Shown here: one piece after another, positions 10,830 through 20,845 of the stretch | How positions within the stretch are numbered: the stretch's first letter is position 1 | Layout: every line of letters starts with the position of its first letter | Source of the DNA: Betaproteobacteria bacterium | GTDB lineage: Bacteria > Pseudomonadota > Gammaproteobacteria > Burkholderiales > SG8-39 | Direction: 5' to 3' | Length of the DNA: 64,000 nt | Assembly (NCBI GenBank): GCA_009693235.1 | Contig: SHXR01000013.1 | Span: 1 to 64,000 of the forward strand | Made by a program: the position numbers and the translations under genes | Notes under the pieces: generated by a model | What the model was told of the DNA's origin: nothing | Database searches by the model: none | Seen by the model: the letters and a program-made list of their open reading frames with translations, nothing else

Positions 10830-11617
10830 GTGCACCACCGACGCCCGTCCTCGCGATCGAGTCGATCAGCAAGGATTTTGGCGGGCTCCGCGCGATCGAC
10901 AACCTTTCGCTTGACGTGCGCTCCGGCGAAATTCTGGGGATCGTCGGGCCAAACGGCGCGGGCAAGAGCGTACTGATCAACCTCATCACCGGCTTCTATC
11001 GTGTGAGTGCCGGAACGATCCGCTTCAAGGATGATGAGATTTCCGGGTTATCACGCCATGCCATCAGCCGCCTCGGGATCACGTGCACGTTTCAGAATGT
11101 TCGGCTCTTTCGCCGCATGTCGGTGCTGGAAAACGTGCTGGTTGCCAACAAGGGTCATGCCGCATCGCCGTTTGCATCGCTGTTCGGCGTGGGTCGAAAC
11201 AAACGCGATATTGACCAGGCGATGGAATTTATCTGCTTCATGGGATTATCCGAGCGGGCCGATCAGCTTGCCGGCACGCTCGCTTACGGTGATGCGCGCC
11301 GGCTGGAGATCGCGCGGGCGTTGGCCGGCGAGCCCCGCTTGCTCCTGCTTGACGAGCCGGCCGCGGGCATGAATGAGGAAGAGACGGCGGCCTTGATCGA
11401 TGACATTCGAGCCAGTCGGACGCGTGTGGAAGCGATTGTTTTGGTCGAGCACGATATGACGCTTATTTGTGAGCTCTCCGATCGCATGGTCGCCATCGAC
11501 TACGGCCGCAAAATGGCCGAGGGAACGACCGAAGAGGTATTTGCCGATCCGCTTTTCACCAAGGCCTATCTTGGGCTGGAAGCGGGTGACCTCGCGCTCG
11601 AGAATCCCCATGGCTGA
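10826..11617 (+). CDS. livG: Liv-type ABC transporter ATP-binding protein (LivG)
   Basis: A 263-residue ATPase, the only intact gene of this liv cluster. The Walker A is GPNGAGKS (about residues 38-45), the signature region is LAYGDARRLEIARAL, the Walker B LLLLDEPAAGM, and the switch His sits in VEHDM. The start overlaps the stop of the permease remnant (ATGA), and the end overlaps the start of livF. The signature has YGDAR instead of the commoner YGQQR. Without its permeases it should be non-functional unless it serves another complex. Confidence 0.85.
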   Translation: MSAPPTPVLAIESISKDFGGLRAIDNLSLDVRSGEILGIVGPNGAGKSVLINLITGFYRVSAGTIRFKDDEISGLSRHAISRLGITCTFQNVRLFRRMSVLENVLVANKGHAASPFASLFGVGRNKRDIDQAMEFICFMGLSERADQLAGTLAYGDARRLEIARALAGEPRLLLLDEPAAGMNEEETAALIDDIRASRTRVEAIVLVEHDMTLICELSDRMVAIDYGRKMAEGTTEEVFADPLFTKAYLGLEAGDLALENPHG

Positions 11618-12294
11618 GATCGTTCTCGCTGCCGAACATTTGAGCGTTGCCTATGGACCCATCAAGGCGGTACGCGATTGCAGTTTTGTGCTGCATCGGG
11701 GGGGGGATGGTCACCATCGTCGGCGCCAATGGGGCGGGGAAGAGCACCGTCATGCGGGCACTCTCTAATTTGATTCCCCATCAGGGCGGGGCGATTCGCT
11801 ATTTGGGCGCTGCCACCACGGCGTTGCCTCCGCACGCGCTTGCTCGAGCTGGGCTACTGCATGTGCCGGAAGGGCGTGGCGTACTGGGCCGGCTCATGGT
11901 CCTGGAGAATTTGCGCGTCGCGTACGATGTGCGTCCGTTCAAGGAATCATTCGAAGCGGCCCTCGATGCGGTGTACAGTCGCTTTCCACGCTTGCGTGAG
12001 CGGGCGGCGCAGCGCGCAGGGTTCATGTCAGGCGGCGAACAGTAGATGCCTGCGCTGGCAAGAGCCGTGGTGAATCCGCCGACTGTGTTGCTGGTGGACG
12101 AGCCTTCGCTTGGTCTCGCGCCGATCATGATTCGCGAAGCGTTCAAGGCGTTCGCTGATTTACGTCGCTCGGGAATTGCTATCCTGCTGGTCGAGCAGAA
12201 TGTGCGAAGCGCACTCGCGCTTGCCGACCGCGCGTATGTCTTGCGTCAGGGTGAGATTGTGATGGAGGGCGATAGCAAATCGCTGTTGCGGTAA
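11610..12294 (+). pseudogene. livF: Liv-type ABC ATPase (LivF), frameshift plus in-frame TAG
   Basis: The ATG at 11610 overlaps the livG stop. The text starts AEIVLAAEHLSVAYGPIKAV, then shifts frame at a run of nine G (11698-11706) just before the Walker A GANGAGKS. It continues to the signature SGGEQ, where TAG at 12043-12045 replaces the second Gln of the usual SGGEQQM. The same frame goes on with PALARAV, LLVDEPSLGLAP and VEQN to a TAA at 12294. The corrected product would be about 227 residues, normal for LivF. Confidence 0.8.
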
Positions 12295-12375
12295 GAAGAG
12301 GTTCTCCGGCAGCATCTGGTCACGCAGGCGGTACGGAAAAGAGCAAAGGGATAGGAAATAACTGATCATGGGCGC

Positions 12376-12466
12376 TCTTGGGGCGAAGGGGCCCTAACTT
12401 CGCCTTCGCCCCGCGTGACTTCCCGAAAGTATGGTTACGCTGATTGCGCGAGATAGCGGAATCAGA
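12376..12466 (+). repeat. dispersed two-arm repeat, copy A (divergent)
   Basis: The left arm is ggggcgaagg (12380-12389) pairing with ccttcgcccc (12403-12412). It is followed by gtgacttcccgaaagtatgg and then cgctgattgcgcgagatag with a shortened right arm, aatcag (12460-12465). The order and wording match copies B to E. The copy lies just upstream of the NnrU gene, and its end abuts that gene's ribosome site. Confidence 0.6.
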
Positions 12467-12483
12467 TCCCCTTGGAGATTCTT

Positions 12484-13062
12484 ATGTTACTACTCATCAT
12501 CGGTCTGGTCGTGTTTCTCGGCGTGCATTCAGTGCATATCGTCGCCGACCCATGGCGCACCGCGCAGATTGCACGGATGGGCGAATTGGCCTGGAAGGGC
12601 ATCTACGCCATCGTCGCGATCGCGGGCTTCGTGCTGATCGCATGGGGCTATGGCGAGGCGCGAACGGCACCCATCGGTCTGTGGCATCCACCCGTCTGGA
12701 CACGCCATGTCGCATCACTCCTGGTGCTTGTTTCCTTCATTCTTATCGCCGCCGCTTATATTCCGCAGACCCGCATGAAGGCGGCGGTTGGTCATCCGAT
12801 GCTCGCAGGGACCAAGCTCTGGGCACTCGCGCATCTGCTCGCCAACGGAACACTTGCCGATCTGCTGCTCTTCGGTGGGTTTCTAGCCTGGGCGGCCACC
12901 AATTTCATTGCGTCACGAAGGCGTGATCGCCTCGCGGGCACGGTCTACATCAAGGGTCCGATCACGCGTGACGTGCTGGCCGTCGCGGGTGGCATCGTCG
13001 GTTGGTGGGTGTTTGCGTTCTATTTGCATGCATGGTGGATCGGGGTACGGCCGTTTGGGTAA
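12484..13062 (+). CDS. NnrU-family integral membrane protein
   Basis: 192 residues with about five hydrophobic segments, starting MLLLIIGLVVFLGVHSVHIV and carrying the HPMLAGTKLWALAHLLANG segment typical of the NnrU family (membrane proteins first linked to nitrite and nitric oxide reduction and related to isoprenoid/carotenoid Z-ISO proteins). GGAG seven bases upstream supports the ATG at 12484. No denitrification genes are visible here, so the role is open. The methyltransferase gene follows 21 bases later. Confidence 0.8.
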   Translation: MLLLIIGLVVFLGVHSVHIVADPWRTAQIARMGELAWKGIYAIVAIAGFVLIAWGYGEARTAPIGLWHPPVWTRHVASLLVLVSFILIAAAYIPQTRMKAAVGHPMLAGTKLWALAHLLANGTLADLLLFGGFLAWAATNFIASRRRDRLAGTVYIKGPITRDVLAVAGGIVGWWVFAFYLHAWWIGVRPFG

Positions 13063-13083
13063 GACACCCGGAAATCGACCATC

Positions 13084-14304
13084 ATGATGTCCGACCAACC
13101 CATCGCAACCCAGCCGCACGGCGAAGGCGCCGCGCGCGATGAATTTCTCGCGGCATTGCGAGCCAGCCTCGCGTCGCAATCGTTCGTCAAACTGGTGCTC
13201 GCTAAATATGCGGGTGACGAGGTGGACTTGCAGCAGGTCGCGGTCCGTCCGGTAATCTTGCGGGGCGAGCCCCGCCTTTCATTTACCTATCGCTACAAGA
13301 CCAAAGACGTCACGAAGAACTTCAAGCCGGGTGCAGCGGCGGCAAAGGTTGGTGAATTGCTGCGAGCGTCATTCCGCAATGCCCATCTGCAGACGACCGA
13401 TGAAACGGTTGATTTGACGACCAATCGGCGCGGTGAATCCACGCTGAATCGCAAGAAGGCCGTGTCTGATGGGCAGCCTGCGCCGGAACACAATCGCACC
13501 AAGCGGCGCCATGTGGCACTGGATCGGCCGTTTTGGGCCCTGCTCGGTGTGACCGATGGTGAGGGGCGACTGATTCCCGCGCTGTCGCGCAAATGGAAAC
13601 AGATCGACAAGTTCGTCGAAGTGTTCGCCAGTGCGCTTGCTTCGTCAACGCTCGCCGATGCGCGCACGCTTTGCGTCATGGATTTTGGCGCGGGTAAGGG
13701 TTACCTTACCTTTGCACTCCACGACTACTTGCAACACACGTTGGGTGTGAATGCACAGGTGACGGGTGTGGAGCTGCGCCCCGAGCTCGTGCAGCTTTGC
13801 AATGATGCAGCGAAGAATCTTGCCATGGAGGGGCTCCGTTTCGAACAAGGCGATGTCACGCACTACAAAGCCGATGCGATTGAGGTGATGATCGCCCTGC
13901 ACGCCTGTGACACGGCGACCGATCATGCGATCCATATGGGCATCAAGGCGGGCGCGGCCATCATCGTTTGCGCGCCTTGTTGTCATAAGGAGGTACGTCC
14001 GCAGCTACTCAGCCCGCACCCGATTCGCGCGATTCTCAAGCATGGTGTGCATTTGGGCCAGGAGGCCGACATGGTGACCGATGGCCTTAGGGCGTTGTTG
14101 CTGGAGGCGAATGGTTATGCGACGCAGGTGTTCGAATTTGTCGCGCTTGAACACACCAGTAAGAACAAGATGATTCTGGCGGTACGGCGTGCCGATAGCA
14201 TTTCTTCCGCGCCGTTGCTCGCACAGGTCGCAGAGGTCAAGCAGTTCTACGGCATCAAAGAACTATGCCTGGAACGGCTGTTGGCGGCGCCGCCGGGAAG
14301 TTAG
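13084..14304 (+). CDS. SAM-dependent methyltransferase (Methyltransf_32-like)
   Basis: A 406-residue cytosolic protein. A family-specific N-terminal domain (about 1-190, with FTYRYKTKDVTKNF and TLNRKKAVSD) precedes a Rossmann methyltransferase domain: MDFGAGKGYLTFALHDYL (motif I), GVELRPELV (motif II), IALHACDTATDHAI and VCAPCCHKEV. The last two are typical of the METTL25/GSTCD-like group. Substrate unknown; the homologues suggest RNA or small-molecule methylation, but this is inference. Start may be the second of two adjacent ATGs. It converges with the hybrid kinase gene. Confidence 0.8.
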   Translation: MMSDQPIATQPHGEGAARDEFLAALRASLASQSFVKLVLAKYAGDEVDLQQVAVRPVILRGEPRLSFTYRYKTKDVTKNFKPGAAAAKVGELLRASFRNAHLQTTDETVDLTTNRRGESTLNRKKAVSDGQPAPEHNRTKRRHVALDRPFWALLGVTDGEGRLIPALSRKWKQIDKFVEVFASALASSTLADARTLCVMDFGAGKGYLTFALHDYLQHTLGVNAQVTGVELRPELVQLCNDAAKNLAMEGLRFEQGDVTHYKADAIEVMIALHACDTATDHAIHMGIKAGAAIIVCAPCCHKEVRPQLLSPHPIRAILKHGVHLGQEADMVTDGLRALLLEANGYATQVFEFVALEHTSKNKMILAVRRADSISSAPLLAQVAEVKQFYGIKELCLERLLAAPPGS

Positions 14305-14335
14305 CGGCCGTTTCAATATAAACGCGATCGGCCCT

Positions 14336-14400
14336 GATTTAGGAGCACGCTGAGGGGCGAGGTGGGGTTGGGGCCCCTCCTCCCCAACAGTTCCCCGCAT
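14336..14400 (-). repeat. possible degenerate partial copy of the dispersed repeat
   Basis: The words gcacgctgaggggcgagg and ggggttggggcccctcc recall, in reverse orientation, the G/C-rich arm of copies B and E. The aatcagcgt hairpin is not preserved. It lies between convergent genes, where the C/G-rich stem could also end transcripts. Confidence 0.3.
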
Positions 14401-14414
14401 TGTGTCACCGGTTC

Positions 14415-16146
14415 TTATTGAACCTGCGGTTGGGCGGCCATCCAGTCTGGCAGATGCCGCGCCAGCATCTCCTTCAATTGCAGCTTGCTGAATGGTTTGG
14501 AGAGATAGTCGCTAACCCCGGCCGCGGTGCAGCGTTCACGATCGCCGCGTAGCACGTTCGCCGTCACTGCGATAACCGGCACGTTCATGCCGGGGCGTTT
14601 CAACGACTCATGCCGGCGGATCTGGGCGGTCGCTTCCAGCCCATCCATGACCGGCATCTGCCAATCCATCAAGATCACGTCAAAGTCACCGGCGCTGGCG
14701 CGAGCGACCGCCTCGTGGCCATCGTGCGTCACCTCGACGTGACAGCCGAGCTGCTGGAGAAACCGGCTGGCCATGAGCTCATTGATCGGATTGTCCTCGG
14801 CGAGCAGCACGTGAATCGCCTGACGATCACTCAAGTTGCGCTGTTGTTGGCCGATCGCCGTTGCCGCGGATGGCATGGACATCGGCTCGCGTTTGCCAAG
14901 GCACACCGTGAATTGAAAGAGCGAACCCTTGCCGTCGGTGCTTTCAACCTCGATCGTCCCGCCCATTACTTCGACCAACTGCTTCGCGATCGCCAAGCCA
15001 AGACCTGTGCCACCGAACCTGCGGGTGATCGAGCTGTCTCCCTGGGAAAATGGCTGGAACAGCCGCGCTCGCGCCGCTTCATTCATACCGGTGCCGGTGT
15101 CGCGGACACCGAACCGGATCATCCAACCGGCCGCGGGCCTGGCGTGCGGTCCGCCGGCCAACTACACGCGTAGGCTGACCACGCCGGCGCCGGTAAATTT
15201 AATGGCATTGCTGACCAGATTGGTGACAATCTGCGTGAGCCGGACGGGATCGCCGATCGCATGGATCGGCACGTCATCGTTGATCTGACACGCGAGTTCA
15301 ATGCGCTTACCGCGGGCACGGTCGACGTACAGCGCCGTGACGTCCCGGGCGACCTGCCACACATCGAACCGAACCGCCTCGATTTCCAGCTTGCCTGCCT
15401 CGATCTTCGATAGGTCGAGGACATCGTTCAGAATGCCAAGTAGGGAATCGCCGGAACGACGTGCGATATGCGCAAAGCCTTGCTGCTCTGCATCGAGTTT
15501 GGTGTTGAGCAATAGTTCGGTCATGCCGAGCAGGCCATTCAGCGGGGTGCGAATCTCGTGGCTCATCGCTGAGAGGAATTGCGACTTCGCCTGGTTCGCG
15601 CTTTCGGCAGTGGATTGGGCCAGTTCCGCCTGATGCAGCGCATTTTCATTGCGCTTGCGATCGCTGATGTCGATGATTGCGGTGCGCCACGAACGTACAC
15701 CGGTGACGGAATCCGTCACGCACACCATATTTGTCAGGACGGTAATCAACTTGCCGCTCACATCATGCAATAGCAATTCACCGGTCTGCTTCCCGGTGCA
15801 AGACTCAGCCATGCGTTGCAGCAGGTAAAGGGTGTCCAGGTTTTCGGGGGGCAAGAAACCGGGCGAGTTTTTGCGTGATGACACGTTCCCGCTCGCTGCC
15901 GAGCATGGTGGCGGTCGCCAGATTGGCCGCAAGAATGGTCGAGTCGCGATCCAGCGTCAGGTAGCCCACCGGCACAAAATCGTACAGATCGCTCAGGCGA
16001 TCACGCGATTCCACGAGCTGTATTTCAGCAGCGCGCAACGCCTCATTTTGTATTTTTAGTTCGATTTCGTGCGTCTGGAGCGAGTACACCACTTCGCGTA
16101 TCTGTCCGATGGACATCGTGCCGACATCGCGGTGTTTGCTTGGCAA
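14415..16146 (-). pseudogene. PAS-containing hybrid sensor histidine kinase, broken
   Basis: Order: short N-terminal helix region (HEIELKIQNEALRAAE), PAS domain (PVGYLTLDRDSTILAANL), HisKA with FLSAMSHEIRTPLNGLLGM, HATPase_c (IVTNLVSNAIKFT, RFGGTGLGLAIAKQLVE) and a receiver domain (LLAEDNPINELMASRFL, phospho-acceptor in VILMDWQMPVMDG, Lys in YLSKPFS). A frameshift lies at a run of six G (15846-15851), and an in-frame TAG at 15162-15164 splits the ATPase domain after VVSLRV. The N-terminal start is also unclear: an ATG near 16223 in a context like that of the neighbouring PAS gene runs into TGA after seven codons. If the lesions are real, no working kinase is made. Confidence 0.78.
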
Positions 16147-16405
16147 CTTTGCTTCGGCGCGCTTTGTTTGCGACCGATCGCCTTTTCCGCTTTTTTTCTT
16201 ATCACAGTGAATGTTTCGTGTTCATGCATCGAAGGATCCTTGGCGGGAACCCTTCGCTAACATTGTTGTGTCCTTGGCAACTCCGCATGGGGTTGAAGTC
16301 GACGAACGCGTGCGCGCAAACTTCGACCGGCCCGTCTCGCCTCGGACATGCGATACCGGTTTTGGCTACATGGAGGCGGATCATGCACGGGCCCGCTGCA
16401 AGCGC

Positions 16406-17011
16406 TTAATGCAGAGTGTCTTCATTGCGCTTACGATCGCTGATATCGCTGAACGTGATATACCACGACAGCGCGCCGGTGCGGGCATCGGCCACACAGG
16501 CCATCTCCATGTAAACGCTTAGCAGCGTGCCGGCTGTATTGCGCAACAGCAGCTCACCAGTTCGCTTGCCGCTAACCGGAGTCGTCGAGCGTTGATGCAG
16601 GTAAAACGCATCCTGGCTGGCGGGCGCCACAAACCCGGTGAATTTTTTCCCGAGCGTACGTTCTCGTTCGACCGCAAGCAGTCCTCCGGCCGCCAGATTC
16701 GCCGCCGTGATCGTCGAGTCGCGATCCAGCGTCAGGTAGCCCATCGGTGCAAAGTCGTACAGGTCACTGAGACGGTCGCGCGATTCCGTGAGCTGGGCCT
16801 CGGCGCTGCACAGTTCCTCGTTTTGCATTTCGAGTTCGATCTGGTGCACTTCGAGCTCATGCACCAGCCGCCGTATCTCATCGCTCGACATGGCATCGAG
16901 GTCCACATGACCGCGTCGCGACGCGGCTTCAGCGCGCGTGCGCAGGCTGGGCCACGGATTCAATCTGATCTTGGTGTTGGCCTTGCGTCGGGTTGTTATG
17001 TTTGGTTTCAT
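16406..17011 (-). CDS. PAS-domain protein, apparent N-terminal copy of the adjacent kinase
   Basis: 201 residues start at the ATG 17011 (MKPNITTRRKANTKI) behind AAGGA. The body is nearly parallel to the sensor part of the kinase at 14415-16146: HQIELEMQNEEL, then ESRDRLSDLYDFAPMGYLTL, then TGELLLRNTAG, ending DISDRKRNEDTLH. The stop TAA comes exactly where the kinase continues into its coiled linker and HisKA. So this is a sensor-only paralogue, either a truncated tandem duplicate or a PAS protein that interacts with the kinase. Repeat copy B begins 22 bases upstream of its start. Confidence 0.7.
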   Translation of the reverse strand: MKPNITTRRKANTKIRLNPWPSLRTRAEAASRRGHVDLDAMSSDEIRRLVHELEVHQIELEMQNEELCSAEAQLTESRDRLSDLYDFAPMGYLTLDRDSTITAANLAAGGLLAVERERTLGKKFTGFVAPASQDAFYLHQRSTTPVSGKRTGELLLRNTAGTLLSVYMEMACVADARTGALSWYITFSDISDRKRNEDTLH

Positions 17012-17032
17012 TATCGAGCGATCCTTAGGAAA

Positions 17033-17124
17033 TGACTGAACAAGGGGCCCCAACCCCTCCATTGCCCTCGTAACTTCCTGAAAAATATGGTCACGCTGAT
17101 TGCGCGAGATCGCTTAATCAGCGT
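17033..17124 (+). repeat. dispersed two-arm repeat, copy B
   Basis: It begins gaacaaggggccccaacccc, passes through ctcgtaacttcctgaaaaat and ends with the hairpin acgctgatt (17093-17101) / aatcagcgt (17116-17124), with a 14-base loop gcgcgagatcgctt. It matches copy E very closely when E is reverse-complemented. It lies in the upstream region of the PAS gene at 16406-17011. The following 17125-17325 shows no gene. Confidence 0.75.
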
Positions 17125-17325
17125 TTTCTCAGGAAGCATCATGGTTCGCTGAGTGACCGGTCCTGCGGCCTCGGCAGCACATGATTCTCGGAGAAAGACA
17201 TAGTGCGGAGACCCGGGGCCGAGCTTACTACCTTATAGGATGGGAAAACCCTCAGATGAGACCTATCTGAAGTTCCAACGCAGTGATCGAAGTTTTATCG
17301 GCGGGAACTCTTGATCGACCGAGCA

Positions 17326-19164
17326 TCACATTTCGCGTGTGATCGCGCGCTCGGTCGTTGCCACCGCGACCGGCCGACCCGCGTCGTCCACGAGGACAGT
17401 CGCCGCCATTCGAATGCGCAGCACGCCGTCGTGCTTGGCGTACGCTCGGTGTCGAACGGTTCGATCGCCTCGCCCGCCTTGAGGCGATCGAGCAACTGAT
17501 TCGCTGCGGTTCGTTGTGGTTCAGGCATCAACTCACGGATGTTCATCTTCAGCGCTTCGGCCTCGGTCCAGCCATATTGCCGTTCGGCGCCGCGGTTCCA
17601 TGCGGTTATCGCGCCGCCAAAAGTGAGGACGGCAATGGCATCGTTCGAATCCTTGACGATCGCCGCCATGCGGCGCAGCCCCGCCTGAGTTTCCGTGACC
17701 ACCGAGATGTCCACGAAGGTGAGGACCAGTCCGTCGATCACGTTCTCGGCGGTGCGAAACGGCACAATCCGCATCAGATACCACCGGCCGGAATGCGCCA
17801 GGACCTCGCGCTCCTTGAGTACGAGCGTGCCGAGCACCGCTTCGCAATCGTCGACCAGCGCCGCGTAGTCCAAGCGCGAGGTCAGGTCGCCGATCGGGCG
17901 GCCGACGTCAGCCGGAATCAGGTTGATCAGTTTTTTCGCTTCCTCGGTGAAGCGGCGGATGTGCATCGTGCGATCCAGGAAAAGCGTGGCGATCTGCGTA
18001 CTGTTGAGCATATTGCGCAGGTCGTCGCTCGCGCGTGGCTTCAATCGCCGCGCTATCCAGGTCCGTACCGAAAATCTGCACCTCGCCATCTCGTTGCATG
18101 GACGCAAAGCACTCGCGAATCAGGATCGCCAAACTATAGACTTCTTCGCCGGTCGCGCACCCCGGCACCCAGGCGCGCAAGACATCGCTCTTCGCACGCG
18201 CATCGAGTAGGGCCGGCAACGCGGACGCGGACAGCGCGTTGAAGGCGTCCGCGTCGCGGAAAAAGCTGGTGACACTGATCAGTAGCTCTTTGAACAACAG
18301 GTCGATCTCGCGCGCATTTTCCTGAAGGTAGCGCACATACTGCGCCGGGCTCTTGATCTGGTGCAGATTCATGCGCCGCTCGATGCGCCGCCTGATCGTG
18401 TTGCCCTTGTAGTCGGAGAAATCGTGACCGGTGTGGGAGCGCAGCAGCACGAAAATCTTCTGCAACGGCGCGGCGGGAAGCTCAGCCGTTTGCGTTGCCG
18501 CGGCCGTTGCAATGTAGGGGCCGCTTGCATACGCCACGAGTTGTCCCGGCATCTCGGCGGCGGGCAGGGTGAAGTCGGCCAGGCCGGTGGCAATGGCACT
18601 GGTTGGCATGCCCGAATATTTCGCCGACGCCGCCTCTTGTACCATGGCCATGCCAAGGGCCCCTTTGACCGCCTTCAGGCCAAGCGTGCCGTCGGTTCCC
18701 GTCCCAGACAGAATGATGCAGATGGCGTTTTCATGCTGGTCGGTCGCCAGTGACCGAAGAAAATAATCGATCGGTAGCCTGAGCGCCGCGCTGGTGTTGG
18801 CGTCCATTCGCTGCAAGGCGCCATTGATGAGCGCGAGATAGCCGCCGGGCGGGTTGAGATAGACGCGATTCGGCTGGAGCTTCACGCCGTCGGTTGTTTC
18901 GGTAACCGGGAGTTTGGTAACCCGGCCTAACAGCTTCAGCAGCATGCTCGTATGGCCCGGATGCTGATGCGTGACCACGACAAATGTCATGCCGGTATCA
19001 GTAGGCATCTAGCGAAACAACTGTTCGAGCGCCTCCAGCCCACCAGCCGAAGCGCCGATGCCCACCACCGGACAGTGCAGTTTTTTTGTAGGTGGTGCCG
19101 CCTTGCGCGCGCGGGCGGCTGGCGTGGTTTTCTTTTTCGCCGCGGCGGGTTTCGCCTTCTTCAT
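17326..19164 (-). pseudogene. CheB-CheR-PAS chemotaxis-type fusion, TAG plus internal deletion
   Basis: Start ATG at 19164 opens a Lys/Ala-rich tail, then CheB methylesterase: PVVGIGASAGGLEAL, THQHP, ILSGTGTDGTLG. TAG at 19009-19011 interrupts CheB after EQLFR. CheR follows (HDFSDYKGNTIRRRIERRM, TSFFRDADAF, VPGCATGEEVYSLAI, IFGTDLDSAAIEA). At about 18028-18036 the text jumps, out of frame, to SDDLRNMLNSTQIATLFLD, the PAS region far downstream in such fusions. About 350 residues (the end of CheR, the Glu-rich coiled coil) are missing. A last frameshift near 17452 precedes KHDGVLRIRMAATVLVDDAG and the true TGA at 17326-17328. Fusions of this type tune sensory kinases; this copy cannot be functional as read. 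Confidence 0.78.
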
Positions 19165-19260
19165 GGCAATGACCGGTAGGGGTTCGTAGCGAATAGTGCG
19201 CTACATAGCGTCTCCCGTCTTGCATGATTCCGCTACGCCGCGCCATCACGGCCCGCCCAG

Positions 19261-19635
19261 CTAGTCCTTCAACGGCTGCTCGGGCATCCGCAAGGTCTTT
19301 CTGGCGCGCGTACGCAAACGACAATCAATGGCATCGTCGATGTCGGCAGGCGTATCGAGAAACGCGAGGACAAATCGCTTTTGCCCGAGCGCCGCTTCGT
19401 CCCGGTCATTGCCGAGCGGCCATTCGGCAAGGGCCTTCATGATCCGTTGGCGTTCTTCGAGCAGATGGGTCAACTGCAAATCGCAATGGGCGATTGGACC
19501 AGGATAACTATGGATTTCGGTATTGAGCAGCCGATATCGCTCCGTAAGCCGCTCATGGATTTGCGTCGTCAACAGATGCAAGTAGCCCTTGCGAACCGTG
19601 TAGCGTGCGGCGCGGGCCGTGGGCGAGGTACGCAT
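19261..19635 (-). CDS. hypothetical protein, translationally coupled to the upstream gene
   Basis: 124 residues, predicted mostly helical (HEIHERLTERYRLLN-like stretches with HLLEERQRIMKAL). No signal peptide or membrane segment. The ATG follows the stop of the 19639-20046 gene by three bases (TAG CGC ATG), which argues for translation as part of that unit. I do not recognise the family. It could be a chance frame, but the helical regularity and coupling favour a gene. Confidence 0.5.
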   Translation of the reverse strand: MRTSPTARAARYTVRKGYLHLLTTQIHERLTERYRLLNTEIHSYPGPIAHCDLQLTHLLEERQRIMKALAEWPLGNDRDEAALGQKRFVLAFLDTPADIDDAIDCRLRTRARKTLRMPEQPLKD

Positions 19636-19638
19636 GCG

Positions 19639-20046
19639 CTAGGGCAACTGAATTTTGCCGCCACCGCCAAGGCCGCCCATGCCGCCCATCCCACCCATGC
19701 CGCCTTGCGGCACGACGATCGACGAGGATTGCTGCTGCCGCATTTCCTGCAATTCGCGCATGGTGCGATCGATCGCCTCCTTCGCGAGGGCGCCAAACTG
19801 CGCTGCCGCATCGCCCACCGATTTGGCCTCGATTTCAAAAGCAATCGGCAAGGCGCCAACATTGCTCATCACCTGTGTTTCACCGATGTAGAGGATCTCT
19901 TTGGTGAGATCGGTCGTGCCTTCGGGCGTGACTGGTGTAAGCCTGCGAATCGCGCCTACCCGGCGGTCGGTGAACACTTCCTCCAGGAAAAGCGCTTGAG
20001 GGTCCATGACGGGTTCGTTCGCACGCGGGTCGGGTCGGGTTGCCAT
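19639..20046 (-). CDS. conserved hypothetical protein with Gly-Met-rich tail
   Basis: 135 residues from the ATG at 20046 ([12 protein letters not shown]), behind GGAGAG. The body has [36 protein letters not shown] and a helical stretch ending [16 protein letters not shown]. It finishes with [21 protein letters not shown]-like low complexity (DNA 19650-19700 is a ccgcccatg-type repeat). Proteins of this pattern occur in other betaproteobacteria as hypotheticals, often near phage or secretion genes, but I cannot assign a role. The gly-rich C-terminus recalls the flexible tails of chaperone or single-strand-binding proteins. Confidence 0.7.
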   Translation of the reverse strand: MATRPDPRANEPVMDPQALFLEEVFTDRRVGAIRRLTPVTPEGTTDLTKEILYIGETQVMSNVGALPIAFEIEAKSVGDAAAQFGALAKEAIDRTMRELQEMRQQQSSSIVVPQGGMGGMGGMGGLGGGGKIQLP

Positions 20047-20206
20047 GATCAAATCTCTCCAGATTAAAGGTCAACACGGGGCGAGCCCGTCAATGCATTG
20101 CGCCCCCGATTCTCTCGCAGGTTGGCGGGTTCTGTCAGCGAAAGGCCTTCCCGGTTATGCTCCAAACCGATCGGGCATCCGGTGCCCGGCTTTTCGCGAT
20201 CGTGAC

Positions 20207-20830
20207 ATGGCCAAACGCGCATTCGTTTTCGGGGTCGATCTGGACGGTACCTGTGCCGATTTCTATGACGGCCTGCGTCCGATCGCGGCCGAATGGTTGG
20301 GCCGGAAGGTCGATGCGCTGCCCGAGCATGTGTCGTGGGAACTCCCGGAATGGGGCATTGATCAGGCGCCCGGCGGCTATGAGGCGTTGCATAAATTCGC
20401 GGTGACGCAGCGCAGTCTCTTTCGCAATCTGAAACCGATGGCCGGCGCCCCGCAAGTGTTGCGATCATTATCGAAGCGCGGTGTGCGCATTCGCATCATC
20501 ACCCATCGCCTGTTCATCAAATTCTTTCATTTGCCGGCGGTCCAGCAGACGGTGGAATGGCTGGATACCCATGACATCCCGTATTGGGATCTGTGTTTCA
20601 TGAGCGACAAGGCGGCAGTGGGTGCCGATCTGTATATTGAAGACGGCCCGTATAACGTGGAAAGGCTGCGCCGCGACGGCCACCGGACGATCGTGTTTTC
20701 CAATTCGACTAATCTGCATTTGCCGGGCCCGCGCGCGGATACCTGGTCGCAGGTCGAAGAACTCGTGGTATCCGAACTAGCGGCATGGCAGGCAGGCCAA
20801 GCCGACGAAGGTGAGTTGCCGGGGCGTTAA
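20207..20830 (+). CDS. 5' nucleotidase, deoxy (HAD superfamily, NT5C-type)
   Basis: 207 residues with the HAD motif [16 protein letters not shown] (nucleophile Asp near residue 11, acid/base Asp at 13), motif II in RIITHR and motif III/IV in [13 protein letters not shown]. This layout fits 5'(3')-deoxyribonucleotidases and related small HAD phosphatases. It probably dephosphorylates nucleotides or a similar small phosphate. Start at 20207 begins right at the motif-bearing domain. A TctC gene follows after 15 bases, so they may share a transcript. Confidence 0.75.
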   Translation: MAKRAFVFGVDLDGTCADFYDGLRPIAAEWLGRKVDALPEHVSWELPEWGIDQAPGGYEALHKFAVTQRSLFRNLKPMAGAPQVLRSLSKRGVRIRIITHRLFIKFFHLPAVQQTVEWLDTHDIPYWDLCFMSDKAAVGADLYIEDGPYNVERLRRDGHRTIVFSNSTNLHLPGPRADTWSQVEELVVSELAAWQAGQADEGELPGR

Positions 20831-20845
20831 TCGAGGAGACAAGTC

